Below are positions 26,564-36,597 of a DNA stretch of 64,000 nucleotides, in pieces. The notes under the pieces are model-generated. The model was given only the letters and a program-made list of their open reading frames with translations. It did no database searches and was not told the origin of the DNA. Position 1 is the stretch's first letter. Each line of letters starts with the position of its first letter. Made by a program: the position numbers and the translations under genes. Source of the stretch: Helicobacter sp. MIT 21-1697 (GTDB lineage Bacteria; Campylobacterota; Campylobacteria; Campylobacterales; Helicobacteraceae); assembly GCF_026241255.1 (NCBI RefSeq), contig NZ_JAPHNC010000006.1, positions 52,669 through 116,668 on the forward strand, given 5' to 3'.

Positions 26564-27582
26564 ATGGGGATTAAGGCATTTTTAAAACAGAGCACTTTTT
26601 ATCAAAATCATTTTCGTCCGTGGTTGCAGGTGTATAGAGCAAAAAAGCAAAGTGCAATGAGTGATGAGGATTATTTTACAAAAAGATATAAGAACATTTT
26701 TGGCTACAAACCAAATTTTAAAAATCCTCGAACCTTTAATGAAAAGATTATTCATAGAATCTTATTTGATAGAAATCCCATTTATACAGCTCTTGCTGAT
26801 AAACTTAAAGCAAGGATATATATTGCTCATACTCTTTTAGATTCAACAAATAATATCGGGGGGGGGGGGGTATAACTCATAGCTTAAAAGCTATCTCTAC
26901 TTCCATCTTTGCACCCATAGATTCTCTACATAGCGAACTTTTTGCTACAAACGATTGTCCTTATATTCCCAAACTTTATGGTATGTATAAAAATATTGAA
27001 GACATTGACTTTAACGCATTGCCTCAAAGTTTTGTGCTCAAAACGAACCACGATTGTGGAGGAGTGGTGCTTGTGCCTGATAAAGCCATTTTTTTGCAGG
27101 ATTGCAAGATTTATAAACAATCTTTGCAAAAGCTTACAGAGCACTTGCAAACAAATTATTATTCTTTGTATAGAGAGTGGCATTATAAAGATATTGAACC
27201 TAGAATTTTTGCCGAAGAAATGCTAGGTATGGATATGCAAGATTTTAGATTCCATTGTTTTAGTGGAAAAATTGGTTTTATTCAAGTTGCAAATGCTGCT
27301 CATACACGTAATGACCTTTTTGATGTGTCTTGGAATAGATTAGATATAAGCTATCTAAATGCTCCTAGTGAGAATCCACCACTTCAACCCCCTCAACTTA
27401 AGAGTATGTGCGCTATTGCGCAAAAATTATCTGCTTGCTTCAATTATGTGCGCGTTGATTTATATTGTGTAGGGGAGCAAGTATTTGTTGGAGAATTGAC
27501 ATTTACTCCAAATGGCGGAAGTGGTAAATTTAATCCACATAGTTATGATGAAACATTTGGGGCATTGTGGAAAAATGAATAA
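26564..27582 (+). CDS. TupA-like ATP-grasp protein, phase-variable and currently OFF
   Basis: The frame from ATG 26564 (AAAGGAGGGTTT upstream) gives YKNIFGYKPNFKNPRTFNEK and then runs into 13 G residues and a stop at 26873-26875 after 103 codons. The other frame continues immediately past the tract (THSLKAIST) through KLYGMYKNIEDIDF, LPQSFVLKTNHDCGG and GELTFTPNGGSGKF to TAA 27582. These are consecutive parts of a TupA/ATP-grasp polysaccharide-modifying protein of about 339 residues. Gain of one G or loss of two would restore it. The family attaches amino-acid or glutamate units to surface glycans; the exact role is inferred. The 3' end overlaps the permease gene. Confidence 0.85.
26858..26870 (+). 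repeat. Homopolymeric G13 tract
   Basis: Thirteen consecutive G at the point where the TupA-like coding sequence changes frame. Length change by slippage sets ON (11 or 14 G) or OFF (13 G). Confidence 0.97.
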
Positions 27583-28882
27583 TGTAAATGTAATATTTTT
27601 ATGTGTAGGGTGTATCATTGGGTGGGGAGCATTTGTGCTGCCTCAAGATTTATTTTTATCACAAATTGGGTTAAGTGAGAGTATTATTGGCTTATTTTTA
27701 GGAGCGGTGGCTATGTGTTTGATTGCTTCAAATTACGCATTTTTGCTTGAAGTATTTAGGAAAGGTGGAGGTGAGTTTTATTTTGCACTTCAAGCATTAG
27801 GGAGGACACACGGATTTATTTGTGGGTGGTTTTTGAGCTTGGCGTATTTATGTATTATTCCTTTAAATGCCACAGCTTTGCACATAATGAGTCACTCTCT
27901 TGGTTTGAGTGGCAATGTGATTATCTATGTTATTAATAACGAATCAATTTACCTTGTTGATATTATCATCAGTATTTTGAGTATTTTTTGTGTAGGAGTA
28001 GCTAATATTTTAGGCATTAGAACAGCCCTTATGTTGCAAAAGTTTCTTATTCTTATTTTATGTGCAAGTGTCTTGTTCTTTTTTGTAACGATGAGTGTAG
28101 ATGTGTCATCGTGGTATAATTTTCATTCTTATTTGAGTTTTGAGCATTTCAATATTCACTCCATTTTGATTGTTTTTACACTCACACCTTGGGCGTATTT
28201 AGGCTTTGATTGTGCTGTGCAAATTATAGAATCTCTGCGTTATAAAAAGCGCTTATTTAATGCTTTTATGTATGTATCCATTTGGATTGGTTTTTTGTTG
28301 TATGTTTTACTTATTTGTGTGAGCGCATTTGGTGTAGATAAAGAGCATATTCTTTCGCCTCATTGGGCAATTTATGAGGGCATTTACCAATCTTTTGGCA
28401 CTTATGGCAGTATATTGCTTTGTATTGGAGTTTTTGGAGCGATTTTAAGTGGCATAAATGGATTTTTCATCACAACAAGCAAAATTATAGAATCTTTGAG
28501 CGTTCATCATTTTTTGCCAAAAAGTCTTCTATATTCTAATTGCTTTGGAATCCCATATCGTATAATATATATTATCGGGTTTCTCTCTTGTGTGATGGTT
28601 CTTTTTGGCAGAAGCGCATTGCTTTATATTGTGGATATGGCTTGTGTAGGGATTATTATAGGATTTTTGTATGTGAGTATTATCACTTTTAGGCTCAAAA
28701 AAACTCATCTGAAGTATTTTAGTTTCTCTAGCTTTTTAAGTATCATTGTAAGTATTTTATTTTTATTGCTAGAATTTTTACCTTTTTCTCCAGCAGCGCT
28801 TAAGATGCCATCAGTTATTGCACTGATTGTATGGAGTGTATTAGGAGGAGTAATATTTGTGTGCTTTAAACATAGAATCTAA
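27575..28882 (+). CDS. APC-superfamily amino-acid permease
   Basis: A 435-residue membrane protein with about 11-12 helices. The N-terminal GCIIGWGAFVLPQDL matches the GxIIGxG-type first helix of amino-acid/polyamine/cation transporters. The chosen start, ATG 27575 (MNNVNVIFL), overlaps the TupA-like stop by eight bases, so expression probably depends on ribosomes finishing the upstream gene. Substrate unknown. The stop lies at the very edge of the tRNA-Ser gene, which is encoded on the other strand. Confidence 0.85.
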   Translation: MNNVNVIFLCVGCIIGWGAFVLPQDLFLSQIGLSESIIGLFLGAVAMCLIASNYAFLLEVFRKGGGEFYFALQALGRTHGFICGWFLSLAYLCIIPLNATALHIMSHSLGLSGNVIIYVINNESIYLVDIIISILSIFCVGVANILGIRTALMLQKFLILILCASVLFFFVTMSVDVSSWYNFHSYLSFEHFNIHSILIVFTLTPWAYLGFDCAVQIIESLRYKKRLFNAFMYVSIWIGFLLYVLLICVSAFGVDKEHILSPHWAIYEGIYQSFGTYGSILLCIGVFGAILSGINGFFITTSKIIESLSVHHFLPKSLLYSNCFGIPYRIIYIIGFLSCVMVLFGRSALLYIVDMACVGIIIGFLYVSIITFRLKKTHLKYFSFSSFLSIIVSILFLLLEFLPFSPAALKMPSVIALIVWSVLGGVIFVCFKHRI

Positions 28883-28970
28883 TGGCAGAGAGGAAGGGAT
28901 TCGAACCCTCGAAAGCTTACACTTTACACGCGTTCCAGGCGTGCTCCTTCAACCACTCGGACACCTCTCT
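28883..28970 (-). tRNA. tRNA-Ser(GGA), CCA encoded
   Basis: On the minus strand a class II tRNA folds: acceptor AGAGAGG paired with CCTCTCT, D-arm GTCCGAGTGGTTGAAGGAGC, anticodon stem CACGC / GCGTG with loop CTGGAAC (anticodon GGA), a long variable arm, T-arm with GGTTCGAATCC, and genomic GCCA at the end. The 5' end overlaps the stop codon of the neighbouring minus-strand gene by two bases. Confidence 0.97.
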
Positions 28971-29385
28971 ATGAGGGTTTTATATTATCCAAAACTTGCT
29001 TAAAGATTGCTCCATCAATGCCAAGTTGAGCAATCTTTGGCAAATGCGCACTTGATTTGATTACACATAATAATTTGCAATCAAGCAAATAATGCTCTAT
29101 AATGCCCTGAAACGCTTTGGCTTGACTTTGCATATCTTTGTGTAAAATAAGATATTGTGGCATCAAATTAGCATAAATGAGCAGTTCTTCAAGAGAGTGT
29201 ATTATTACCGCATAATTGACTTTATATTCATAGCAGTGTTTGCCAAGTGCAAAAGCCTGCTCTTGCAGGAGCTCGTTCGTATCAAACCATACTATATGAG
29301 AAGCATCTGTGTGTGATATATCCGATATAGATGTGATTTTGCTAAATTCTTGATAAGCAATTGCGCAATGTCCGATAATAATCAT
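28969..29385 (-). CDS. Conserved-looking hypothetical protein
   Basis: A 138-residue soluble protein starting at ATG 29385 (MIIIGHCAIAYQEF) with AGAGG upstream; its start overlaps the stop of the PP0621-type gene (ATGA). Hydrophobic beta-strand-like stretches alternate with helices (NYAVIIHSLEELLIYANL; KLLCVIKSSAHLPKIAQLG), consistent with a small alpha/beta fold. No family recognised. Part of a run of minus-strand genes leading from tatB to the tRNA. Confidence 0.65.
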   Translation of the reverse strand: MIIIGHCAIAYQEFSKITSISDISHTDASHIVWFDTNELLQEQAFALGKHCYEYKVNYAVIIHSLEELLIYANLMPQYLILHKDMQSQAKAFQGIIEHYLLDCKLLCVIKSSAHLPKIAQLGIDGAIFKQVLDNIKPS

Positions 29386-29603
29386 TTTGTATCCTCTTGC
29401 ATACATTCTTTAGAGCAAAAGTATTTGTTATGGGATAAAAATGCTTCCTGCGTAGAAATATACACACCACAATGTGCGCATTCACGCATTTCTTCAATAC
29501 TCTCATCTTTGGTATGTCTGCGAGGGTTTTTGCCTTTAAGCATTGGACGAATAATGAGATATACAAGTAAGCCAAGAGTGAGCACAATGAGTAAAAATTT
29601 CAT
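29382..29603 (-). CDS. PP0621-like small membrane protein with zinc-ribbon-like cysteines
   Basis: A 73-residue protein with one N-terminal transmembrane helix (MKFLLIVLTLGLLVYLIIRP), a basic linker, and CAHCGVYIS followed by CSKEC, suggesting a cytoplasmic zinc knuckle. This layout is that of the PP0621 family, whose function is unknown. ATG 29603 is preceded by AAAGGAGAGAAT. It is translationally coupled to the next gene. Confidence 0.75.
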   Translation of the reverse strand: MKFLLIVLTLGLLVYLIIRPMLKGKNPRRHTKDESIEEMRECAHCGVYISTQEAFLSHNKYFCSKECMQEDTK

Positions 29604-29639
29604 ATTCTCTCCTTTAATTTTTCAATACAAAAACAAAAT

Positions 29640-30236
29640 CTATAAATCACGGCTGTGTTTATAGTAATAAATACGATTTTCTCGTGTAAAACATTCCTCT
29701 ATGCTCATACTTGGCATCTCTTGGCGGAATCTTGTGCCTTTATAGAGAAGAAAATAACCCTCACTTTTAAGAAACTTGCGTGAAAGTGAAATAAGCTCTT
29801 TGGCGTCCATAAGCGCACGCGAAGTGATGAGGTCAAGATTATTGACTTCAGTAATGGGCACATCTTGAATGCGAATAGAGCGCACCTGCACATTATTGAG
29901 TTCTAATTGTATAATGATATTTTGTAAAAAGCAAGAACGTTTATTGCGTGGCTCAATGAGGATAAAATGTGATTGTGGCTTGGCAATAGCAAGGGGGATT
30001 GCTGGGAATCCTCCACCCGAGCCTATGTCCATACAGCTTGCAAAATCATCAATAAACTTTAATGGATAAAGTGAATCAAAAATATTTTCCATCACAGATT
30101 CTATGCTACTCGCACCTGTGAGATTGTGAATCTTATTCCATTTGAGCAGTTCATCACCAAAGGTAGTAAAGTGTTTATAGCATATTTCTGGCAACATAAT
30201 GCGATGTCTTTGAAGTCTCTCTTGTAAATCTATCAT
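29640..30236 (-). CDS. rsmG: 16S rRNA (guanine-N7) methyltransferase RsmG
   Basis: A 198-residue SAM-dependent methyltransferase that modifies G527 of 16S rRNA. It carries the family's KWNKIHNLTG near residue 33 and CMDIGSGGGFPAIPLAIAKP near 68 (motif I), then LIEPRNKRSCFLQNI and ITSRALMDAKELISL. The start overlaps the queA stop by four bases. Loss of this gene is known to confer low-level streptomycin resistance in other bacteria. Confidence 0.95.
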   Translation of the reverse strand: MIDLQERLQRHRIMLPEICYKHFTTFGDELLKWNKIHNLTGASSIESVMENIFDSLYPLKFIDDFASCMDIGSGGGFPAIPLAIAKPQSHFILIEPRNKRSCFLQNIIIQLELNNVQVRSIRIQDVPITEVNNLDLITSRALMDAKELISLSRKFLKSEGYFLLYKGTRFRQEMPSMSIEECFTRENRIYYYKHSRDL

Positions 30237-31324
30237 AGTATCAACATTCCATCTCCATAGGAGTAAAATTTATATCCCTTATTGAGAGCAATATCATAAA
30301 TCTCAAGACATTTCTCTCGCCCTATCATTGCACTTACAAGCATCATTAAAGTGCTTTTAGGGAGATGAAAATTTGTAAGCAAGTAATCTACGCGTTTAAA
30401 AGCCTTGCTTGGATATAAGAAAATATCGCACTCTCCTTGCAAAACTTTATATCTTGCATAATATTCTACACATCTCGCACTTGTTGTTCCGATACAAAGC
30501 ACCTTGTGAGCTTGTTCAATAGCGACTGCACTTTGAGGCGAGAGAGAAAAAGATTCTTTATGGATAGAATGCTGACGTATATCTGGGCTTTCTACCCCCA
30601 TAAATGTTCCTGCACCTACGTGTAGGGTTAAAAAACAAGTTTGAAAATGTGTCTTTATAGATTCTATACTTTCTTGGCTAAAATGCAATGAGGCAGTAGG
30701 AGCAGCGATTGACCCAAGTTTTTTACCAAAGACACTTTGATAAAAATACGCATCTTGTGGTGTATCGTGGCGTTTAATATAAGGAGGAAGAGGAGTATGC
30801 CCATATTTTTCAAGCATATCAAGCACTTGTGTAAGTCCAAGTATGTGTTCATTGTGCATAAAACTCACCACGCGTAAGCCATTATCAAGGCATTCTTGGA
30901 CTTGGGCGCTAAAAGATAGATTTTGAGAATCTGTGTGTATCAGAAGCATATCACCGCATTTTACGCGTCCTTTAATTTGCACAAGAAAAAGTGGCACAGA
31001 TGTTGATGGTAAGGGTTTATGATAAAAGATTTCAAAAATTTTATCACTTGGTTTTTGTGTGGTGTAATCAAGTTTATGAGCGTAGATTCTCGCTTTGATG
31101 ACGCGCGTATCATTGAATACAACAAGAGTGTCTTGTGGCACAAAATCACAAAAATGATAAAAATCACTATGGATAATGCGCTCATTCTCTCTTTGATAGA
31201 TAAGTAACTTTGCACTTTCGCGAGGATTGGCTGGATTTTGCGCTATGGCAGAAGAAGGCAAGGTGTAATCATAGCTAGAGAGAGCAAAGTCGTTTTCTTG
31301 GATTTTTTGCTCAAAATATGTCAT
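30233..31324 (-). CDS. queA: S-adenosylmethionine:tRNA ribosyltransferase-isomerase
   Basis: A 363-residue QueA that adds the epoxycyclopentanediol ring in queuosine synthesis. Signatures: ALSSYDYTLPSSAIAQNPA at the start, VVFNDTRVIKARI, YGHTPLPPYIKR, TASLHFSQES, LHVGAGTFMGVE, and YLLTNFHLPKSTLMMLVSA near the end. It overlaps tatC upstream (ATGA) and rsmG downstream, making a tight operon. Confidence 0.96.
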   Translation of the reverse strand: MTYFEQKIQENDFALSSYDYTLPSSAIAQNPANPRESAKLLIYQRENERIIHSDFYHFCDFVPQDTLVVFNDTRVIKARIYAHKLDYTTQKPSDKIFEIFYHKPLPSTSVPLFLVQIKGRVKCGDMLLIHTDSQNLSFSAQVQECLDNGLRVVSFMHNEHILGLTQVLDMLEKYGHTPLPPYIKRHDTPQDAYFYQSVFGKKLGSIAAPTASLHFSQESIESIKTHFQTCFLTLHVGAGTFMGVESPDIRQHSIHKESFSLSPQSAVAIEQAHKVLCIGTTSARCVEYYARYKVLQGECDIFLYPSKAFKRVDYLLTNFHLPKSTLMMLVSAMIGREKCLEIYDIALNKGYKFYSYGDGMLIL

Positions 31325-32118
31325 AAAGAACTCTCTTTGTCCTCTTGTTTTTCTTGCAAATCTGTTTTGGCAATGTCTTCTTCATCTTCTTCCTCATCTT
31401 GAGGTTGAGCTGGATTAACGAATTTGAGTACGACAATAGAGATTCCATAAAGTGCTGTGAGAGGAATAGCTAAAAGAATTTGTGAGATTGCATCTGGCGG
31501 GGCAATAAGAGCAGCAATGATAAATATAAGCACCACTGCATATTTAAAAAAATTCTTTAGGCTTTCATCTGTGATTAAACCTACTTTTCCCAAAAAAAAG
31601 CATAATACAGGCAATTCAAAAGCAATACCAAAGCCGATAACAAGGCGGATAAAGAATGTAAAATAATTTTCTGCTGTGATGTAGGCTTCAAATTGGTCAT
31701 TGCCAAAGAGCAAGACATTTTTAATAATAAAAGGAAGCACGCCAAAATAAGAAAATACCACACCGATGGCAAACATAGTCGTCCCAAAGAATACAAAGGG
31801 AATCACTACTTTTTTTTCATTTTTATATAAGCCCGGAGCGACAAAAATCCATACTTGCCAAAAAATAACAGGCGTAGAGATAACAAGTGCGGCAAAAAGC
31901 GCAGATTTCATTGCGATGAAAATCCCCTCTATCATACCTGAAGCAATGAATTTACCTCTTACTTCACTTCCTAGCACTTCAACAAGAGGGAGTTTGATAA
32001 TGTGGAAAATTTCTTCCCAAAAGCCAAAGCACGCAACAAAGGCAATAAACAATACAGAGATACTAACAATAAGTCTTTTGCGTAAGTCTTGTATGTGTGG
32101 TTTGAGGTCTTCAAGCAT
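31321..32118 (-). CDS. tatC: Twin-arginine translocase subunit TatC
   Basis: A 265-residue protein with six transmembrane helices. The N-terminal HIQDLRKRLIVSISVLF is the TatC signal-binding region, with later FYKNEK-like cytoplasmic loop (APGLYKNEKKVVIPFVFFG) and GFGIAFELPVLCFF. It carries an unusually acidic C-terminal tail (QDEEEDEEDIAKTDL). With TatB it recognises twin-arginine precursors in the inner membrane. Confidence 0.95.
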   Translation of the reverse strand: MLEDLKPHIQDLRKRLIVSISVLFIAFVACFGFWEEIFHIIKLPLVEVLGSEVRGKFIASGMIEGIFIAMKSALFAALVISTPVIFWQVWIFVAPGLYKNEKKVVIPFVFFGTTMFAIGVVFSYFGVLPFIIKNVLLFGNDQFEAYITAENYFTFFIRLVIGFGIAFELPVLCFFLGKVGLITDESLKNFFKYAVVLIFIIAALIAPPDAISQILLAIPLTALYGISIVVLKFVNPAQPQDEEEDEEDIAKTDLQEKQEDKESSL

Positions 32119-32120
32119 AG

Positions 32121-32663
32121 CTATGAATCCTTTGTAGATGGTGAAGTTTGTGCAGATTCTATCAAAGGTGAAGAATGCACAGAATCTGTTGGATTTTGAG
32201 GACTTTGCGTGGCGTATGCAATCTCTTTTGTAGAATCTGTGGGTAGGGATTGCTCTATGGCAGATGTTTGTGTTGATGAGGGACTTTCATAGCTTATATC
32301 ACTATTAAGAGATGTCAGAGTGCTTTGTAGATTTTTTGCTTCTTGTGAGAGAGATTCTTTTGTCTCTTGCAAGGGTTTGGCAAGAGAATCCACGCTTATT
32401 TCGCGTAATTCATCAAGCTTTATATCTTTTGTGAGTTTATTGACTTCACTTTCAATGGTATCTTTGTATTTAAGCGCTTCTTGTTTGATTTCAGAGAGCT
32501 GAATTTCTTTATCAAAACTTTCTTTTGCCTCTGCCATAGTTTTTTTGACAGCGCGGAAAAATTTGACAATATCAACAATAGTTTGCGGAAGTTTGTTAGG
32601 ACCGAGTGCAATAACTGCCACAATCAAAATAACTAATACTTCAAAAATACCAACACCAAACAT
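32121..32663 (-). CDS. tatB: Twin-arginine translocase subunit TatB
   Basis: A 180-residue TatB: one N-terminal membrane helix (MFGVGIFEVLVILIVAVIAL), the GPNKLP hinge, and an amphipathic helix, then a long Ser/Gln/Thr-rich tail typical of this subunit. First gene of the tatB-tatC-queA-rsmG operon, starting opposite the divergent serS with 158 bases between. Confidence 0.93.
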   Translation of the reverse strand: MFGVGIFEVLVILIVAVIALGPNKLPQTIVDIVKFFRAVKKTMAEAKESFDKEIQLSEIKQEALKYKDTIESEVNKLTKDIKLDELREISVDSLAKPLQETKESLSQEAKNLQSTLTSLNSDISYESPSSTQTSAIEQSLPTDSTKEIAYATQSPQNPTDSVHSSPLIESAQTSPSTKDS

Positions 32664-32821
32664 ACTTACCTCGTTTTCACTCTACTAAACTACTCACATA
32701 ACTAGATTCATAATTTTATAATAACTTAGTAACTTTACAAGTTTCTTGCTTGGCTTTTTAGGAATAAAAAATGCTTTTTTTGGTTAAAATTCGCAAGTTT
32801 AAGAGATAAAGTGGAGCAGTG

Positions 32822-34090
32822 ATGATTGATACAAAGGCATTAATAAATCAATTTGATGAGATAAAAGCGCGACTTGCCATTAAAAAGGTGAGTGAAGAAA
32901 GTTTAAGCGAACTTAAAAAGATAGCTCTTGCTTATAAATCTTGCAAGCAGGAGCTTGAGGAGTTGCAAGCATTTCAGAATAAGACTTCAAAGCTTTTTGG
33001 GCAATATAAAAGAGAGCAAAAAGATATTACAGAGCTCAAAGTAGCACTTGATGAAAATAAAATGAAAATGAGCACTTTAGAATCCGCCCTCAAAGATATA
33101 GAATCGCATTTAGAGATTCTTGCTTATGGGATTCCAAATCTGCCTGATGATGCTACACCACAGGGCGAAGATGAAAATGATAATGTTGAAATCAAAAAAG
33201 TGCTTACACCACCACATTTTGATTTTGCGCCTAAAGAGCATTGGGAGCTTGGTGTTACAAATGGGTGGATTGATTTTGAAGCGGGAGTGAAACTTGCCAA
33301 GAGCAGATTCTCTGTTTTACGCGGAATGGGTGCTAAGATCAATCGTGCGCTTATTAATTTTATGCTTGATTATAATGAAAAAGCAGGGTTTGAATCTGTC
33401 ATAACACCTGTGATTGTTAATGCACGTGCACTTTTTGGCACAGGGCAGCTGCCAAAGTTTGAAGAAGATATGTTTAAGGTGGATTCTCATTTTGATGATG
33501 AACAAAGTGAGCACGATTTGTATCTTATCTCTACTTCCGAAATTACTCTTACTAATCTCTATCAAGATAGCATTATTCCAAGTGAGGAATTGCCTATTAT
33601 GCTTACAGCTCAAACGCCTTGCTTTCGTAAAGAAGCAGGAAGTGCAGGGCGCGATACACGCGGAATGATACGCCAACATCAGTTTGATAAAGTTGAGCTT
33701 GTGGCTATCACTCACCCAACTCAAAGTGTAGCAATGCAGGAAAAAATGGTGCAAACAGCAAGTGGGATTTTAAGTGAATTGAAGCTTCCTCATCGTTTGG
33801 TGCAGCTGTGTGGAGGTGATTTGGGCTTTAGCGCAAGCAATACAATTGATATTGAAGTGTGGCTTCCGGGGCAAAATTGTTATCGCGAGATTAGTTCTAT
33901 ATCAAATACGCGTGATTTTCAAGCGCGTAGAGCAAAGATTCGTTATAAAGAAAATGGTAAAAATGCTCTTGTGCATACATTAAATGGTTCATCATTGGCA
34001 GTAGGGCGCACACTTATTGCGATTATGGAAAATTATCAGCAAGCTGATGGGAGTATCATAATCCCTGAAGTATTACACAAGTATCTATAA
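32822..34090 (+). CDS. serS: Seryl-tRNA synthetase
   Basis: A 422-residue class II synthetase. It has an N-terminal coiled-coil arm (about residues 25-110) that contacts the tRNA-Ser variable arm. Catalytic motifs are [20 protein letters not shown] (motif 2) and [19 protein letters not shown] (motif 3). ATG 32822 is preferred over the GTG just before it; GGAG lies upstream. A partner of the tRNA-Ser found 4 kb away. Confidence 0.96.
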   Translation: MIDTKALINQFDEIKARLAIKKVSEESLSELKKIALAYKSCKQELEELQAFQNKTSKLFGQYKREQKDITELKVALDENKMKMSTLESALKDIESHLEILAYGIPNLPDDATPQGEDENDNVEIKKVLTPPHFDFAPKEHWELGVTNGWIDFEAGVKLAKSRFSVLRGMGAKINRALINFMLDYNEKAGFESVITPVIVNARALFGTGQLPKFEEDMFKVDSHFDDEQSEHDLYLISTSEITLTNLYQDSIIPSEELPIMLTAQTPCFRKEAGSAGRDTRGMIRQHQFDKVELVAITHPTQSVAMQEKMVQTASGILSELKLPHRLVQLCGGDLGFSASNTIDIEVWLPGQNCYREISSISNTRDFQARRAKIRYKENGKNALVHTLNGSSLAVGRTLIAIMENYQQADGSIIIPEVLHKYL

Positions 34091-34103
34091 AAAGTGAGCA
34101 ATT

Positions 34104-36587
34104 ATGGCAGAAGAACAAGAAAACAATGTCGGTGATAATTTAGAAATCCCAGATTCGCAAGGTAAAGATGGTGCGAATGAGGGAGATTCTCAAAATCAAG
34201 AAGGCACAGAATCTGCTGCTGGGCAAAATAAAATTAAGGCTCTTATAGGGACACTTGAATCGCGCTTGCAACCTTTTTTACAAATGCTCAAAGAAAACAA
34301 GGTATTAATGATTGGTGTGATTGCTATTTTTGTGCTTATCGTAATATTTTTAATATTAGTCATTGTATTACTTTTGAGTAAAAATGCCCCACAAGAAGAG
34401 CCAGAACCTACACCTATTTCGCGCAAAATTATTGAGCCAGCTCCGATTCTTGGTGCTTCTAAGCGTCCAGAAGTTGATAATACAGAACTTGGAAATATGA
34501 TAAAAAAAGCGAATCTCCTCTATACGCAAGGCGATAAGATGGAGGCTCTTCATTTATTTGAAAATATTGCTGTGTATTCACAATCCATTGCTTATTATAA
34601 TTTAGGTGTTATTGAGCTCAAAGAGGGCGATTATAAAAAGGCAATTAATTCTTTTGATGGAGCAATTAATGCTGGAGAGGATATTAGCGTAAGTGCTTTT
34701 AATGCCGCTTATAGCGCATATATGTTAGGTGATATGAATCTTTATGAATATTATTTGGGGATTAGCTCAAGTTATTTATATTACACAGCAAATCAACCGC
34801 TTTATTCCTATCTTTATGGTTTGTTGCAATATTATAAAGGATTTTATTTTGAATCCCTTTCGCCCTTTTTGAATCCAAGCTCAACAAGTTATGCAAAAGA
34901 GAGCAAAAAAATGGCTTCAGAGGCGTTTTTGGTTTTTGGTGATGAATATAATGCACTTGCTCAACTCAAACAAGTGGCAACTAAAGATGATAATTTTGCT
35001 ATTGCACTTTTGCACGCTCGGCTTGGAGAATACACACAGGCAAAGCGATATTTATACGAATATCTTGGCTCACATATAGGCGATGCGCAAGCACTTATGG
35101 CTTTACAGCTTATTGAGCTTAAAAGTGGAAATTTTAAAGAGGGTGCATTAATTTTAGAACGACTTAATGCTAAAGAAGAGGACGCAAAAGTTTTTAATGA
35201 TTATCCGATTAAGGTTAAATTGCGTGATGATTTGTTTGATATTAATCTTGCGCAGGAAAATTTTTGGAATCGCCGCTTTGAGCATAATAAAATACTCGGC
35301 TATAAGATTCTCTTTTATTATGCGCCTTTCAGAGTGTTTGATGCAAAAAATGCTTTAGCAATTATTGAAGATGGGAATATCAATGCTTACTCAAATAATA
35401 TTGAGAGTGCTAGAAGCATTTTGCAAGAGGGGCAAAAAGTTTCACAAATTAACCGTTCTCTTGCACAAGATTTGCGCACTTTATCCCTTAATCAAGATAT
35501 TAGAGAAACGATTAAGTCAATGGAATCTCTGCTTAAAGATTATCCAAATCATTCAATTTTGCATTATAATGTAGGCTTACTTTATGCGCAGATGAGCGAT
35601 TTTGACAATGCGTATTTACATTTTATTCGCGCCTATCATCTTGATGGTAATGATACAATGTCAGGTATTTTTGCATTAATGTGCGCCGAGCTGACTTATA
35701 GAGATACTTCGCGTCTTAGCAATTCAATTTCTAATGATTTAGCAGAAATTAATTATACAAGCAAAATTGAGTATAATTTTTTACTTTCGCTCTTTCGTTA
35801 CACGGGCAATTCTCCTTCAGATTCGCTCGCTTGGCTTAATAGTATGCAAAGTGAAGCCTTGCAGGATAGAAAGCCTATTTATTATGCGCTTGATGCCGTG
35901 TATGGTATTTATACCGCAAATGCAAATCAAATAGTGGGTGCATTTGAGAGGATAAAAAAGATTTACACCAAAGATGTTGTGGCAAATACAATGTATGAGC
36001 TAGGCAAACGATTTGGCAGTAATTTAAAAGATTTTGCCTTGCAAATGAATATTATTTATAAAGAAAAAAATCTTGATATGCGCTCAATTTATTATGGTCC
36101 TTCTCTTGCGCGTGAATTATATGTATATGTGGGTTTTGTAACAGGTTCTCTGCGTTCTGTGCAAGAAGAATTAGAAGCGAAGCTTGTGGTAGAAACACGC
36201 ACAAGCAATGGCATTTTGCAGGCATTAGCACTTTCAAATATATACAGCAATGATTTTGAAAAGGCTTTCGCATTTTATAACTCATTGCTTGATGATTTGC
36301 ACGAAGATGATTCTCAAACACGTTTTTATGCTGCGATTGCGGCTATGGGAGCAGGTCGCCACGAAAACGCAGTAGCTCTTTTACAGCTTTCAAAGATAGA
36401 ATCTGCGACTAATTTTGAAGCACGATATGCGCTTGGATTGCTCTATCAGGAGGGCAAGAATATGAAAGCTGCGACACAGCATTATGATAAAATCGCAAAT
36501 ACAAACTTTGAATCTGAATTTTTTGATTTTGATATTGATACAAGTGATTTGCTTGATGTAGATAAACAAGCAAATAAGGACACATAG
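34104..36587 (+). CDS. Large TPR-repeat membrane protein
   Basis: An 827-residue protein: an acidic Gln/Asn-rich cytoplasmic N-terminus, one long transmembrane helix at about residues 68-94 (VLMIGVIAIFVLIVIFLILV), then a periplasmic array of TPR-like repeats (for example SIAYYNLGVIELKEGDYKKA, SILHYNVGLLYAQMSDFDNA). Gene order serS then this protein is a Helicobacter arrangement. TPR arrays serve as protein-interaction scaffolds; the partner is unknown. Starts 14 bases after serS and is probably co-transcribed. Confidence 0.85.
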   Translation: MAEEQENNVGDNLEIPDSQGKDGANEGDSQNQEGTESAAGQNKIKALIGTLESRLQPFLQMLKENKVLMIGVIAIFVLIVIFLILVIVLLLSKNAPQEEPEPTPISRKIIEPAPILGASKRPEVDNTELGNMIKKANLLYTQGDKMEALHLFENIAVYSQSIAYYNLGVIELKEGDYKKAINSFDGAINAGEDISVSAFNAAYSAYMLGDMNLYEYYLGISSSYLYYTANQPLYSYLYGLLQYYKGFYFESLSPFLNPSSTSYAKESKKMASEAFLVFGDEYNALAQLKQVATKDDNFAIALLHARLGEYTQAKRYLYEYLGSHIGDAQALMALQLIELKSGNFKEGALILERLNAKEEDAKVFNDYPIKVKLRDDLFDINLAQENFWNRRFEHNKILGYKILFYYAPFRVFDAKNALAIIEDGNINAYSNNIESARSILQEGQKVSQINRSLAQDLRTLSLNQDIRETIKSMESLLKDYPNHSILHYNVGLLYAQMSDFDNAYLHFIRAYHLDGNDTMSGIFALMCAELTYRDTSRLSNSISNDLAEINYTSKIEYNFLLSLFRYTGNSPSDSLAWLNSMQSEALQDRKPIYYALDAVYGIYTANANQIVGAFERIKKIYTKDVVANTMYELGKRFGSNLKDFALQMNIIYKEKNLDMRSIYYGPSLARELYVYVGFVTGSLRSVQEELEAKLVVETRTSNGILQALALSNIYSNDFEKAFAFYNSLLDDLHEDDSQTRFYAAIAAMGAGRHENAVALLQLSKIESATNFEARYALGLLYQEGKNMKAATQHYDKIANTNFESEFFDFDIDTSDLLDVDKQANKDT

Positions 36588-36597
36588 TGCCAAGGAG

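Noticed and set aside
28883..28970. tRNA-Ser as an attachment site for a genomic island
   Set aside because: No integrase gene and no direct repeat of the tRNA 3' end was seen in the flanking sequence.
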